A stretch of 64,000 nt of DNA from NCBI RefSeq assembly GCF_000968685.2, contig NZ_LAKD02000041.1:16389-80388 (forward strand), read 5' to 3'. Positions 52,543-61,554 of this stretch are shown here, piece by piece (the stretch's first letter is position 1; each line of letters begins with the position of its first letter). The stretch is from Streptomyces antioxidans (lineage in GTDB: Bacteria; Actinomycetota; Actinomycetes; Streptomycetales; Streptomycetaceae). The position numbers and the translations under genes were made by a program. Under the pieces are notes generated by a model. The model worked only from the letters and a program-made list of their open reading frames with translations. It made no database searches and was not told where the DNA came from.

Positions 52543-53517
52543 TCAGGGCAGGTGGGCCGCGATCTCGGCCGCCGCGTCATGGCCGTACGCCTTGGCAAGG
52601 CGCTCCATGAAGTGGCCGCGGCGCAGCTCGTACTCCTGCGTGCCGATGGTCTCGATGACCAGCGTCGCCAGCATGCAGCCCACCTGGGCGGCCCGCTCCA
52701 GCGAGAGGTTCCAGGACAGGCCGGAGAGGAATCCGGCGCGGAAGGCGTCGCCGACGCCGGTCGGGTCGGCCTTCTGCTCCTCCTCCGGGCAGCCGACGAC
52801 CACGGGCTCCTCGCCCTCGCGGTCGATCCGCACGCCCTGCGCGCCCAGCGTGGTGACGCGGGTGCCGACCTTGGCGAGGATCTGGTCCGCGGTCCAGCCG
52901 GTCTTGGTCTCGATCAGCGCGGCCTCGTACTCATTGGTGAAGAGGTAGTCCGCGCCGCCGATCAGCAGCCGGATGTCCTCCCCGTCCATGCGGGCGAGCT
53001 GCTGGGAGGGGTCGGCGGCGAAGGCGATGCCGCGCGAGCGGCACTCCTCGGTGTGGCGGACCATGGCCTCCGGGTCGTCCGCGCTGATCAGCACCAGATC
53101 GAGGCCGCCGACGCGCTCCGCGACGGGCTGGAGCTCGATCTGGCGGGCCTCGCTCATGGCGCCGGTGTAGAAGGACGCGATCTGGTTGTGGTCGGCGTCG
53201 GTGGTGCAGACGAAGCGGGCGGTGTGCTGGACCTCGGAGATCCGCACGGACGCGGTGTCCACACCGTACCGGTCCAGCCAGGCGCGGTAGTCGGCGAAGT
53301 CCTCGCCGGCCGCGCCGACCAGGATCGGGCGCAGGCCCAGCACGCCCATGCCGAAACAGATGTTGGGGCCGACTCCACCACGGCGGACGTCGAGGGTGTC
53401 GACCAGGAAGGAGAGGGAGACCGTATGCAGCTGATCGGCGACCAGCTGATCGGCGAAACGGCCGGGGAAGGACATCAGATGGTCGGTGGCGATGGAGCCG
53501 GTTACGGCGATGCGCAC
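52543..53517 (-). CDS. PfkB-family sugar/adenosine kinase
   Basis: A 324-aa ribokinase-fold kinase: GSIATDHLMSFPG early, GGVGPNICFGMGVLG, and the anion-hole/catalytic DPTGVGDAFRAGF. Neighbourhood next to ctaCDF and the Fe-S assembly gene resembles Mycobacterium tuberculosis cbhK/adoK (adenosine kinase, Rv2202c), suggesting a purine nucleoside substrate; sequence alone does not prove it. GTG 53517 has AGGAG 7 bases upstream. Confidence 0.82.
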   Translation of the reverse strand: MRIAVTGSIATDHLMSFPGRFADQLVADQLHTVSLSFLVDTLDVRRGGVGPNICFGMGVLGLRPILVGAAGEDFADYRAWLDRYGVDTASVRISEVQHTARFVCTTDADHNQIASFYTGAMSEARQIELQPVAERVGGLDLVLISADDPEAMVRHTEECRSRGIAFAADPSQQLARMDGEDIRLLIGGADYLFTNEYEAALIETKTGWTADQILAKVGTRVTTLGAQGVRIDREGEEPVVVGCPEEEQKADPTGVGDAFRAGFLSGLSWNLSLERAAQVGCMLATLVIETIGTQEYELRRGHFMERLAKAYGHDAAAEIAAHLP

Positions 53518-53689
53518 TGAGTCGCTCCTGCGGGGCGGAGAGATCGGACGCTTCACGCTATCTGCTCAGCCCGGTCCATACGAACGGAAGAAACTACCCA
53601 ATAGTAGGTCTTTTGTGACCGGCATCCGCTGAATACGGTGCGTGGACACGGGGGACGCGTCGGCGACAGCCCAAGGACCGGGAGGCATC

Positions 53690-53917
53690 ATGCCCCAGCA
53701 CCTCACCCCCGCTCTGCCCGCCACCGGGGCCATCGAGCCCGAACACCTGGAGGAGCTGCGCGGCGACGGTGCGCGGATGGCGCCGCACTGGACGGTCACC
53801 GTACCGGCCGCTCCCGCCGGGCCCGTTTCCCCGGTCGCCGCCTCCCGCATCCGGGGGGTCACGGTGCCCGCCGCATCGGCCGACCTGCTGGCCGGGATGT
53901 CCGATTACGGCGATTGA
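53690..53917 (+). CDS. Small Ala/Pro-rich protein
   Basis: A 75-aa protein beginning MPQHLTPALPATGAIEPEHL with GGGAGG 4-5 bases upstream. Contains many Ala and Pro, no Cys, no membrane helix and no signal peptide. A longer in-frame start at GTG 53642 exists. Function unknown. It lies between the PfkB kinase (divergent) and a membrane-anchored protein in the same direction. Confidence 0.5.
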   Translation: MPQHLTPALPATGAIEPEHLEELRGDGARMAPHWTVTVPAAPAGPVSPVAASRIRGVTVPAASADLLAGMSDYGD

Positions 53918-54008
53918 CGGAACCGGCCGGGTCCGGGCTCCGTCTCATCGGCATCTCCTCGCGAGGGATGGGACCGTAGAACGTGAGCGGAGCCGAAGGA
54001 GCGAAACG

Positions 54009-55505
54009 GTGAGCACCGAGGACACCGACACCCCGCAGACCCCCGATGACGGCGCCCCCCGACGTACGCGCCGGCGCTCGCCGCTGGCCGTCGTTTCGGT
54101 GGCGGCCGCGGTGCTGGTAGCCGGTGGTGGCGGCGCCTACTGGGCGTCCACCGCGGCCGGCGGCACCCGGGGTCCGGGCGCGTCGGACGAGGACGGATCG
54201 CCCAAACCCCTCGCACTGGACGCCTACGCCTCCCAGGGCGGAGAGCGCGGCGCCTCCCCGGGCGGGGAGCGGGACGGGAACGAGGGCATCGCGCCCGGGG
54301 AGCCCGACCCGCACGGCGGCCGCTATGTGGTGACGGGCAAGCTGCCGGACGGGCCCGATGAGGCCCCGGTGTATCTGACCGACCCGAAGGTCACCAAGGC
54401 CGATGTGGCGCGGCTGGCGAAGGCGCTGGACGTCTCCGGCAGCCCCCGCGCCGACCACGGGTACTGGAAGGTGGGCGGCGCCCCGGACGCGAGCGGCCCG
54501 ACGCTGCGGGTGAGCCAGACCGGGCCGGGCAGCTGGTCGTACTCCCGCTACGGGGCGCCGGGCGGCTCGTCCTGCGTCCACCCGGACGGGAAGAAGGCGC
54601 CGCAGTCCACCCGGACCGACAAGGGCGACGGGGCGGAGAGGGCCGACAAGCGCTGCCCCACCTACCGCGACGGCGACAAGCGCGGTGACAACGGCGCCGC
54701 CGAGGGCCGCGACAAGGCCGTCTCCGAGGAGAAGGCCCAGAGCGCCGCCGAGCCGGTGTTCAAGGCGCTCGGGCTGTCGGACGCCAAGCTGGACGCGAGC
54801 GGCCTCTACGGCGCCGTGCGGATGGTGAACGCCGATCCGAAGGTGGGCGACCTGCCCACCTACGGCTGGGGCACCAATCTGCAGGTCGGCGCCGACGGCC
54901 AGCTGGTCGGCGGCAACGGAACGCTGGCGGAGCCCAAGGAGGACGACAGCTATCCGCTGCTCAGCGCGGACCAGGCGCTGCAGCGGCTGAACTCGGCGGC
55001 GGGCAGGAGCGACGGGCCCTCGGGGAAGGTGAGCGTGCGCAAGGTGACGTTCGGCCTCGCCTCGCAGCTGGTGGACGGACGGCGGGCGCTGGTGCCGTCG
55101 TGGATCTTCGAGACCAAGCCGACCGGGGCCAACCACGTGGCGGTCACCCTCCCCTACCCCGCGGTGAAGCCGGAGTTCATCAAGAAGGCGGAGGAGCCGG
55201 GCCACTCGCCCTCGCCGGGCAAGGGTGACGGCACCTCCAAGCCGGATCACCTCACCTCGTACACGGTGGACGGCAAGACCCTGACGCTGCGCTTCTGGGG
55301 CGGGGTCTGCAACACCTACTCGGTCTCCGCGAAGGAGAGCTCCGACAAGGTGACGCTGGACCTCAAGAGCAAGCCGAAGCATCCGGGGCGGGCCTGCATC
55401 CTCGTCGCCAAGCAGCTGGAGCGGAAGGTGACGCTGGAGGAGCCGCTGGACGGCCGGAAGGTCGTGGACGGGTCCACCGGTGAGACGGTGCCGCTGCGGA
55501 AGTGA
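54009..55505 (+). CDS. Membrane-anchored extracytoplasmic protein of unknown function
   Basis: A 498-aa protein with a short cytoplasmic tail, one membrane helix (about residues 27-50) and an extracellular part rich in Asp, Gly and Lys. GTG 54009 has AAGGAG 6 bases upstream. Repeated PTYGWGTNLQVG and a C-terminal block with Cys (GGVCNTY) and GRACILVAKQLE suggest a folded domain with one disulfide. No catalytic motif recognised. Similar proteins occur next to erpA in streptomycetes. Confidence 0.7.
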   Translation: MSTEDTDTPQTPDDGAPRRTRRRSPLAVVSVAAAVLVAGGGGAYWASTAAGGTRGPGASDEDGSPKPLALDAYASQGGERGASPGGERDGNEGIAPGEPDPHGGRYVVTGKLPDGPDEAPVYLTDPKVTKADVARLAKALDVSGSPRADHGYWKVGGAPDASGPTLRVSQTGPGSWSYSRYGAPGGSSCVHPDGKKAPQSTRTDKGDGAERADKRCPTYRDGDKRGDNGAAEGRDKAVSEEKAQSAAEPVFKALGLSDAKLDASGLYGAVRMVNADPKVGDLPTYGWGTNLQVGADGQLVGGNGTLAEPKEDDSYPLLSADQALQRLNSAAGRSDGPSGKVSVRKVTFGLASQLVDGRRALVPSWIFETKPTGANHVAVTLPYPAVKPEFIKKAEEPGHSPSPGKGDGTSKPDHLTSYTVDGKTLTLRFWGGVCNTYSVSAKESSDKVTLDLKSKPKHPGRACILVAKQLERKVTLEEPLDGRKVVDGSTGETVPLRK

Positions 55506-55547
55506 GCGAACGGTTCAGCTCGGGATGAGCGAACGGTTCAGGACAGC

Positions 55548-55584
55548 CGGAAGGGGGCGGGCCCGGTGGGCCCGCCCCCTTCCG
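55548..55584. terminator. Bidirectional terminator between convergent genes
   Basis: A 17-bp perfect stem (CGGAAGGGGGCGGGCCC with its complement) and GGT loop, 42 bases after the upstream stop and 31 bases before the erpA stop. Confidence 0.85.
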
Positions 55585-55615
55585 TCATGCTGTGCGCTCC
55601 GCCGCGCCCGGGGGC

Positions 55616-55969
55616 TCAGCTGAAGGAGTCGCCGCAGGCGCAGGAGCCCGTGGCGTTCGGGTTGTCGATGGTGAAGCCCTGCTTCTCGATGGTGTCGACG
55701 AAGTCGATCGAGGCACCGCCCAGGTACGGGGCGCTCATGCGGTCGGTCACGACCTTCACGCCGCCGAAGTCCTTGACGACGTCGCCGTCGAGCGAGCGCT
55801 CGTCGAAGAAGAGCTGGTAGCGCAGGCCGGAGCAGCCGCCGGGCTGGACGGCGACGCGCAGCGCGAGGTCATCGCGGCCCTCCTGCTCCAGCAGGCTCTT
55901 GACCTTCGACGCGGCGGCGTCGGACAGGATGATGCCCTCGCTCGCGGTGGTCTCGTCCTGAACGGTCAT
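55616..55969 (-). CDS. erpA: Iron-sulfur cluster insertion protein, ErpA/IscA type
   Basis: A 117-aa A-type carrier. Three cluster-binding Cys: GGCSGLRYQL early and GSCACGDSFS at the C-terminus, in the family spacing (C-x64-C-x-C). It transfers clusters to apo-proteins such as the Rieske subunit or quinolinate synthase next door. ATG 55969 has a GGGAGAGAAG sequence upstream. Divergent from nadA. Confidence 0.93.
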   Translation of the reverse strand: MTVQDETTASEGIILSDAAASKVKSLLEQEGRDDLALRVAVQPGGCSGLRYQLFFDERSLDGDVVKDFGGVKVVTDRMSAPYLGGASIDFVDTIEKQGFTIDNPNATGSCACGDSFS

Positions 55970-56122
55970 CTGCTTCTCTCCCGGGTCGTACGGACTGCTT
56001 GCCGATGGCGCAAACCAACGGCGTCCCGGATTCATTCCGGGCCCAAGCGCCTATCTCCTGTTGCCCTTCATGCTCGCATACGGGCGGACACACCGGAATG
56101 CGTCACATCGACGCAATGCCTC

Positions 56123-56170
56123 TCGTCAACATGACATGAAGGAGCTATGATAGATAGCGTCATTCTGACG
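56123..56170 (+). promoter_or_regulatory. nadA promoter with operator-like palindrome at the start site
   Basis: TCGTCA (56123-56128), 17 bases, then TATGAT (56146-56151) form a sigma70-type promoter. Initiation near 56158 coincides with the perfect palindrome CGTCATTCTGACG (56158-56170). A bound regulator would block transcription of nadA; which regulator (NrtR/NadQ/NiaR type or other) cannot be told. Confidence 0.6.
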
Positions 56171-56221
56171 ATTAGGGTTTTCAGCGAAGAATTTCCCAGC
56201 GAAGAAAGAAGGGTGCGTGAC

Positions 56222-57400
56222 GTGACCACCGCCCAGCCCCTCGATGTGCAGCCGACCCCGCTCGCTCTGCTGCTTCTCGGCCGGGAGGCCGACCCACGGA
56301 GCGAGCGCGGCGTGGAGTGCCCGGGAGACCTCCCGGCGCCCTCCGACCCGGATCTGGTGGCCCGCGCCCGCGCGGCCAAGGAGAAGCTCGGGGACAAGGT
56401 CTTCGTGCTCGGCCACCACTACCAGCGCGACGAGGTCATCGAGTTCGCGGATGTCACCGGAGACTCCTTCAAGCTCGCCCGGGACGCGGCCGCGCGGCCG
56501 GACGCGGAGTACATCGTCTTCTGCGGTGTGCACTTCATGGCCGAGTCCGCCGACATCCTCACGGGCGACGACCAGCGGGTCATCCTCCCCGATCTGGCGG
56601 CCGGCTGCTCGATGGCCGACATGGCCACGGCCGAGCAGGTCGCCGAGTGCTGGGAGGTGCTCGCGGAGGCCGGTGTGGCGGATGCGACGGTGCCCGTCTC
56701 GTATATGAACTCCTCCGCCGACATCAAGGCGTTCACCGGTCGCCACGGCGGCACGATCTGCACCTCCTCCAATGCCCGGCGGGCGCTGGAGTGGGCGTTC
56801 CAGCAGGGCGAGAAGGTGCTGTTCCTGCCCGATCAGCACCTGGGGCGCAATACGGCGGTCCGCGACATGGGCATGTCACTGGACGACTGCGTCGTCTACA
56901 ACCCGCACAAGCCGAACGGCGGGCTCACCCCCGAGGAGCTGCGCGCCGCCACGATGATCCTGTGGCGCGGCCACTGCTCGGTGCACGGCCGCTTCTCGCT
57001 GGACTCGGTCAAGGATGTGCGCGAGCGCATACCGGGTGTGAATGTGCTGGTGCACCCCGAGTGCAAGCACGAGGTCGTGGCGGCGGCGGACTACGTGGGC
57101 TCGACCGAGTACATCATCAAGGCCCTGGAGGCCGCCCCCGCCGGTTCGAAGTGGGCGATCGGCACCGAGCTGAACCTCGTACGGCGCCTGGCCAACCGCT
57201 TCGCCGACCAGGGCAAGGAGATCGTCTTCCTCGACAAGACGGTGTGCTTCTGCTCGACCATGAACCGGATCGATCTGCCGCATCTGGTGTGGGCGCTGGA
57301 GTCGCTGGTGGACGGCAAGGTGGTCAATCGCATCCAGGTCGACGCGGAGACCGAGCACTTCGCGAAGCTGGCGCTGGAGCGAATGCTGGCGCTGCCGTAG
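56222..57400 (+). CDS. nadA: Quinolinate synthase
   Basis: A 392-aa [4Fe-4S] enzyme condensing iminoaspartate with dihydroxyacetone phosphate in NAD synthesis. LGHHYQRDEVI with active His, CGVHFMAESADIL, and the three cluster Cys in FCGVHFM, HPECKHEV and CFCSTMNR are present. GTG 56222 (MTTAQPLDVQ) is chosen by ribosome-binding site; GTG 56213 is also in frame. nadB/nadC are not in this window. It is divergent from erpA, which may supply its cluster. Confidence 0.93.
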   Translation: MTTAQPLDVQPTPLALLLLGREADPRSERGVECPGDLPAPSDPDLVARARAAKEKLGDKVFVLGHHYQRDEVIEFADVTGDSFKLARDAAARPDAEYIVFCGVHFMAESADILTGDDQRVILPDLAAGCSMADMATAEQVAECWEVLAEAGVADATVPVSYMNSSADIKAFTGRHGGTICTSSNARRALEWAFQQGEKVLFLPDQHLGRNTAVRDMGMSLDDCVVYNPHKPNGGLTPEELRAATMILWRGHCSVHGRFSLDSVKDVRERIPGVNVLVHPECKHEVVAAADYVGSTEYIIKALEAAPAGSKWAIGTELNLVRRLANRFADQGKEIVFLDKTVCFCSTMNRIDLPHLVWALESLVDGKVVNRIQVDAETEHFAKLALERMLALP

Positions 57401-57460
57401 GCAGCGTTCGGCGGTGGGGTGCGGGTCGCCTGCGGCGCCCGGAGGCCGCTTCGGCGCCCG

Positions 57461-57525
57461 CCGAGGGGTCCGGGGGCGGAGACCCTGGTAGCGGGGAGGA
57501 GGAAGGTCCGCGCGGGCAGCGCTAC
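57461..57525. repeat. Dispersed GC-rich intergenic element, copy G (degenerate)
   Basis: GAGGGGTCCGGGGGCGGAGA, CCCTGGTAGCGGGGAGGAGG, AAGGTCCGC in order. A worn copy in the same orientation as copy A, between nadA and the convergent response regulator; the core lacks the GGGGC-GGGGAGGGG part. Confidence 0.55.
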
Positions 57526-57537
57526 GCGCCCGCGCGG
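57508..57537 (-). terminator. Terminator overlapping the response-regulator stop
   Basis: CCGCGCGGGC pairs perfectly with GCCCGCGCGG across a 10-base loop that contains the stop codon of the leftward regulator gene (57522). Confidence 0.6.
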
Positions 57538-58199
57538 ACCAGGCCCGTTTCGTAAGCGATCACTACCAGCTGGGCGCGGTCGCGGGCGCTCAGCTTGGCC
57601 ATCGCGCGGTTGACGTGCGTCTTGACCGTGAGCGGGCTGACCTCCAGCCGGGCGGCGATCTCGTCGTTGGACAGGCCGCCGCCCACCTGGGCCAGGACCT
57701 CGCGCTCGCGCACGGTCAGGGCGTCCAGCCGTGAGGAGTCATAGGCGCCCGCGCCGCCGCCCCCGTCGCCCTGGGCCAGGAAGCGGGCGATCAGCCCCTT
57801 GGTCGCGGCCGGGGAGAGCAGTGCCTCGCCCGCCGCGGCGATGCGGATCGCCGCGAGCAGTTCATCGGGCTCGGCGCCCTTGCCGAGGAAGCCGCTGGCC
57901 CCGGCCCGCAGCGAGTCCACCACGTACTCGTCCACCTCGAAGGTCGTCAGCATGACCACCCGTACGTCCTTCAGCTGCGGGTCTTCGGTGATCATGCGGG
58001 TGGCGGCCAGGCCGTCCGTACCGGGCATCCGGATGTCCATCAGCACGACGTCCGCGCCCCGGGCGCGGGCGATCTCCACCGCCTCCGCGCCGTCGGACGC
58101 CTCGCCCACCACCTCCATGTCCGGTTCGGAGCCCACCAGGACGCGGAACGCGCTGCGCAGCAGCGCCTGGTCGTCCGCCAGCAGTACCTTGATCGTCAT
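57522..58199 (-). CDS. NarL/FixJ response regulator
   Basis: A 225-aa regulator: LADDQALLRSAF (acidic pair), LMDIRMPGTDG (phospho-Asp), FLGKGAEPDE (Lys), and a C-terminal LuxR helix-turn-helix LTVREREVLAQVGGGLSNDEIAARL. The ATG overlaps the upstream kinase stop by 4 bases. This is a second two-component system besides MacRS. Target genes unknown. Confidence 0.92.
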   Translation of the reverse strand: MTIKVLLADDQALLRSAFRVLVGSEPDMEVVGEASDGAEAVEIARARGADVVLMDIRMPGTDGLAATRMITEDPQLKDVRVVMLTTFEVDEYVVDSLRAGASGFLGKGAEPDELLAAIRIAAAGEALLSPAATKGLIARFLAQGDGGGGAGAYDSSRLDALTVREREVLAQVGGGLSNDEIAARLEVSPLTVKTHVNRAMAKLSARDRAQLVVIAYETGLVRAGA

Positions 58200-59479
58200 A
58201 AGTCCCCTCCCCCGCGCGGCTGCAGAGGAAGTCTCACCCGCACCCGGAAACCGCCCCCGGGCAGGGGTCCCGCCTCACAGCTGCCGCGCAGCGCGGTCAC
58301 CCGCTCGCGCATCCCCAGCAGGCCGTGTCCGCCGCCGGGCTCCGTCCCGTCCGCCCGGGGCTGCCCGGACCCGTCCATGCCGTCCGGCGCCTCCTCGGGC
58401 CCCTCGGTGCGCGTCCCCGCCCCGTCGTCCTCGACCGTGACCTCCAGGGCGTCCGCGACCCGGGCGATGCGGATCTCGGCCGTGGCCCCCGGCCCGGCGT
58501 GCTTGTGCGCATTGGTCAGCGCCTCCTGGACCACGCGGTAGGCCGTGAGGTCCACCGAGCCCGGCAGCGGGCCCAGCTCCTCCGGCGGCTCCGCCCGCAC
58601 CCGGACCCGCGTTCCGGCCCGTACGAAGCCGTCCACGAGCTGGTCCAGGACCGCGAGGCCGGGGGCCGGTTCGGTGGGGGCGGCGGGGTCGCCGTACTGC
58701 CGCAGCAGGCCGACCGTGGCGCGCAGCTCCTCCAGCGCCGATCGGCTCGCCTGCCGTACGTGCGCCAGCGCCTCCTTGGCCTGGTCCGGGCGGTTGTCCA
58801 TGACGTGGGAGGCGACCCCGGCCTGGACGTTGACCAGCGCGATGTGATGCGCCACGACATCGTGCAGCTCACGGGCGATCCGCAGCCGCTCCTCGGCGAC
58901 CCGGCGGCGCGCCTCCTCCTCACGGGTGCGCTCCGCGCGCACCGCCCGCTCCTCGATGGCGGCGATGTAGGCGCGCCGGCTGCGCACCGCGTCACCGGCA
59001 GCCGCGGCCAGCCCGGCCCAGGCGAACAGGCCCCAATTCTCCTGTGAGTACCAGGGGTTGAGCGCGAAGAGCATCCCGGCGCCGGTGAGCAGCACGGCGG
59101 TGGCGGCGCCGACCCGCCAGGTGGTGGGGCGGTCGGTGCGGGACGCCACCGTGTAGAGCGCCACCACCACCCCGAACACGATCGAGGTGCGCGGCGGGCC
59201 CACGTCATTGGTGATGAGCTCGGTGAGGGTGAGGGCGACGTTGAAGGCGAGCACCCCGCGGGGCAGATCGCGGCGGAGCACCAGTGAGGCGGCGGCGAGC
59301 ACGGCCAGCAGCACGAAGAAGGCGCCCAGCGGCTGGTGGCGCATGCGCGGACCCGCCACCGCGCCGATCAGGATCAGCACGAGGACCACCAGCGCCACCA
59401 GGGTGTCCAGGGCACGGGGGTGGGCGCACAGCCAGCGGTGCGGACGGGCCAGACCCGGCCCGACGGCGAGGGGAGTCAC
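58196..59479 (-). CDS. Sensor histidine kinase, partner of the NarL/FixJ regulator
   Basis: An approximately 427-aa kinase with four or five membrane helices, a HisKA_3 dimerisation helix with His in RIARELHDVVAHH, and HATPase_c (ALTNAHKHAG, VEDDGAGTRT, GHGLLGMRERV). The membrane region has no large extracellular sensor. GTG 59479 precedes ARPHRWLC; an earlier ATG at 59593 would add 38 low-complexity residues and is unlikely. Confidence 0.87.
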   Translation of the reverse strand: MTPLAVGPGLARPHRWLCAHPRALDTLVALVVLVLILIGAVAGPRMRHQPLGAFFVLLAVLAAASLVLRRDLPRGVLAFNVALTLTELITNDVGPPRTSIVFGVVVALYTVASRTDRPTTWRVGAATAVLLTGAGMLFALNPWYSQENWGLFAWAGLAAAAGDAVRSRRAYIAAIEERAVRAERTREEEARRRVAEERLRIARELHDVVAHHIALVNVQAGVASHVMDNRPDQAKEALAHVRQASRSALEELRATVGLLRQYGDPAAPTEPAPGLAVLDQLVDGFVRAGTRVRVRAEPPEELGPLPGSVDLTAYRVVQEALTNAHKHAGPGATAEIRIARVADALEVTVEDDGAGTRTEGPEEAPDGMDGSGQPRADGTEPGGGHGLLGMRERVTALRGSCEAGPLPGGGFRVRVRLPLQPRGGGDL

Positions 59480-59603
59480 GGAATCCAACGGTAAGGGCCG
59501 CAGGGGGCCGCCCGGGTTCCTGGGCGGCCCGTACCCGGCCGGTGCGGGGAGGTACGACCTGTGCTGGAGTGTGGATCCGGGAGCGCGCCGCACTAGCGCC
59601 GCC

Positions 59604-59882
59604 CTAGCCCGGAATCAGGCCGTCGTCCTTGAGCATCGCCTTGACTTCCTCGAGGGTCGCTTCGGCGGCGGGGAGGATCAGCTCGGACGGCTGGAGCGCG
59701 TCGTCGGGCAGCGGCTCACCGGCCGAGCGCACCGCGTCCAGCAGCGCGCCCAGGGTCCTGCGGAAGCCCTCGTGATCGCCGCCCTCGATCTCCGCGAGCA
59801 GCTCGTCGTCCAGCCTGTTCAGTCCGGGCAGATGGCTCTCGGCCACCAGCACCTGGCCCTCACCCATGATCCGTACGATCAT
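59604..59882 (-). CDS. PspA-associated protein, PspAA domain
   Basis: A 92-aa small protein: VRIMGEGQVLVAESHLPGLNRLD is the PspAA signature (given as parts VRIMGEGQ and LNRLDDELLAEIE). PspAA usually lies next to a PspA-type gene, as here. AAGGAGG precedes ATG 59882. It is 40 bases downstream of pspA on the same strand. Confidence 0.85.
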   Translation of the reverse strand: MIVRIMGEGQVLVAESHLPGLNRLDDELLAEIEGGDHEGFRRTLGALLDAVRSAGEPLPDDALQPSELILPAAEATLEEVKAMLKDDGLIPG

Positions 59883-59922
59883 GACGACCTCCTTGGAGAC
59901 CTCGCCCAGGCGGGGGCGCGGG

Positions 59923-60708
59923 CTACTGCTTGTCGAACTTGTGCTGGGTCTGGGACTGCTGGGACCCGTCCGTCGTGCCGCCCTCGATCGCCTGCTGCGG
60001 GCTGCCACCGGCCAGCTCGGCCTTCATCCGCTGAAGCTCCAGCTCCACGTCCGTACCGCCGGAGATCCGGTCGAGCTCGGCCGCGATGTCGTCCTTGGCC
60101 ATACCGGACTGGTCGTCCAGGGCGCCGGAGGCCAGCAGCTCGTCGATCGCGCCCGCGCGCGCCTGGAGCTGCGCCGTCTTGTCCTCGGCGCGCTGGATCG
60201 CCATGCCGACGTCGCCCATCTCCTCGGAGATGCCGGAGAAGGCCTCGCCGATGCGGGTCTGGGCCTGGGCCGCGGTGTAGGTGGCCTTGATGGTCTCCTT
60301 GCGCGTACGGAAGGCGTCGACCTTGGCCTGCAGCCGCTGGGCGGCCAGGGTCAGCTTCTCCTCCTCGCCCTGGAGCGTCTGGTGCTGGGTCTCCAGGTCG
60401 GTGACCTGCTGCTGCAGCGCGGCGCGGCGGGACAGCGCCTCGCGGGCCAGGTCCTCCCGGCCGAGCGCGAGCGCCTTGCGGCCCTGGTCCTCCAGCTTGG
60501 TGGACTGGCCCTGCAACTGGTTGAGCTGCAGCTCAAGGCGCTTGCGGGAGGTCGCCACATCGGCGACACCACGACGCACCTTCTGGAGCAGCTCCAGCTG
60601 CTTCTGGTACGAGTAGTCGAGGGTTTCCCGCGGGTCCTCGGCCCGGTCCAGGGCCTTGTTGGCCTTCGCGCGGAAGATCATCCCCATACGCTTCATGACA
60701 CCGCTCAT
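59923..60708 (-). CDS. pspA: PspA/IM30 family phage-shock protein
   Basis: A 261-aa ESCRT-III-like membrane-maintenance protein: GMIFRAKANKALDRAEDP starts helix 1, then a long coiled coil (residues 30-200) and a helix at the C-terminus with a Gln/Ser/Thr tail. It binds stressed membranes and protects the proton gradient. ATG 60708 (MSGVMKRMGM) or 60696 are possible starts; no perfect ribosome-binding site for either. Upstream divergent DUF3043 gene. Confidence 0.92.
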   Translation of the reverse strand: MSGVMKRMGMIFRAKANKALDRAEDPRETLDYSYQKQLELLQKVRRGVADVATSRKRLELQLNQLQGQSTKLEDQGRKALALGREDLAREALSRRAALQQQVTDLETQHQTLQGEEEKLTLAAQRLQAKVDAFRTRKETIKATYTAAQAQTRIGEAFSGISEEMGDVGMAIQRAEDKTAQLQARAGAIDELLASGALDDQSGMAKDDIAAELDRISGGTDVELELQRMKAELAGGSPQQAIEGGTTDGSQQSQTQHKFDKQ

Positions 60709-60957
60709 GGGCCTCGCGCGCCCCCTTCTGACGGACGTGTGACTCCGGCACTCCAACAGACCCAGCCTACGGGCACTGCTTCCATTACCGCACTGTTCGA
60801 GCCCGCTCGCGCTCCTCCCCAGGGACGATCAGACGGTGGGAGCCTCCGGCGCAAGGAGGAGTGCGCCCCCTGTGTCCCGATTAGGGCGGGACTCCGTTGC
60901 CTGATCGTTCCCCCTGAGGCTGGGGCACACACTCCGCAACCCGTACCCTTGGGCTTT

Positions 60958-61554
60958 GTGTTCCGAAGCCGTTCCAAGGATGAGCAGGCCGCTACCTCTA
61001 AGGTAACCGCGGACCAGCCGCAGCAGACCCGTGACCCGCAGGCGCCCAAGGGCCGCCCCACTCCCAAGCGGAGCGAGGCCCAGTCGCAGCGCCGCAGCCT
61101 GGCGAAGACGCCGGCCAACCGTAAGGACGCCACGAAGCGTGCGCGCGAGGCCCGCCGCGCCGATCTGGCCAAGCAGCGCCAGGCGCTGGCCGGGGGCGAC
61201 GAGCGGTATCTACCCGCCCGCGACAAGGGTCCGGTGCGGCGCTTCGCCCGCGACTTCGTGGACTCGCGGATCTCCGTCGCCGAGTACTTCCTGCCGCTCG
61301 CGGTGGTCATCCTGGTCCTGAGCATGATCCGGGCCGGCGCCATGCAGAGCTATGTGCTGCTGGTGTGGATGGTGGTCATCGTCCTCATCGTGGTCAACTC
61401 CCTCGTCCTCGGCGTCCAGCTCAAGCGGCAGCTGCGCAAGCGCTTCCCCGACGAGAATCTGCGCGGCGCGGTGGCGTACGCCCTGATGCGCACCCTCCAG
61501 ATGCGCCGGCTGCGGCTGCCCAAGCCGCAGGTCAAGCGCGGAGAGCGGCCCTGA
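60958..61554 (+). CDS. DUF3043 membrane protein
   Basis: A 198-aa protein with a Lys/Arg/Gln-rich cytoplasmic region (residues 1-90) and two membrane helices (about 107-125 and 130-152), with a C-terminal LRLPKPQVKRG tail. The pattern matches DUF3043, widely conserved next to pspA in actinobacteria. GTG start at 60958. The next gene's likely start overlaps its stop (CTGA). Confidence 0.88.
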   Translation: MFRSRSKDEQAATSKVTADQPQQTRDPQAPKGRPTPKRSEAQSQRRSLAKTPANRKDATKRAREARRADLAKQRQALAGGDERYLPARDKGPVRRFARDFVDSRISVAEYFLPLAVVILVLSMIRAGAMQSYVLLVWMVVIVLIVVNSLVLGVQLKRQLRKRFPDENLRGAVAYALMRTLQMRRLRLPKPQVKRGERP

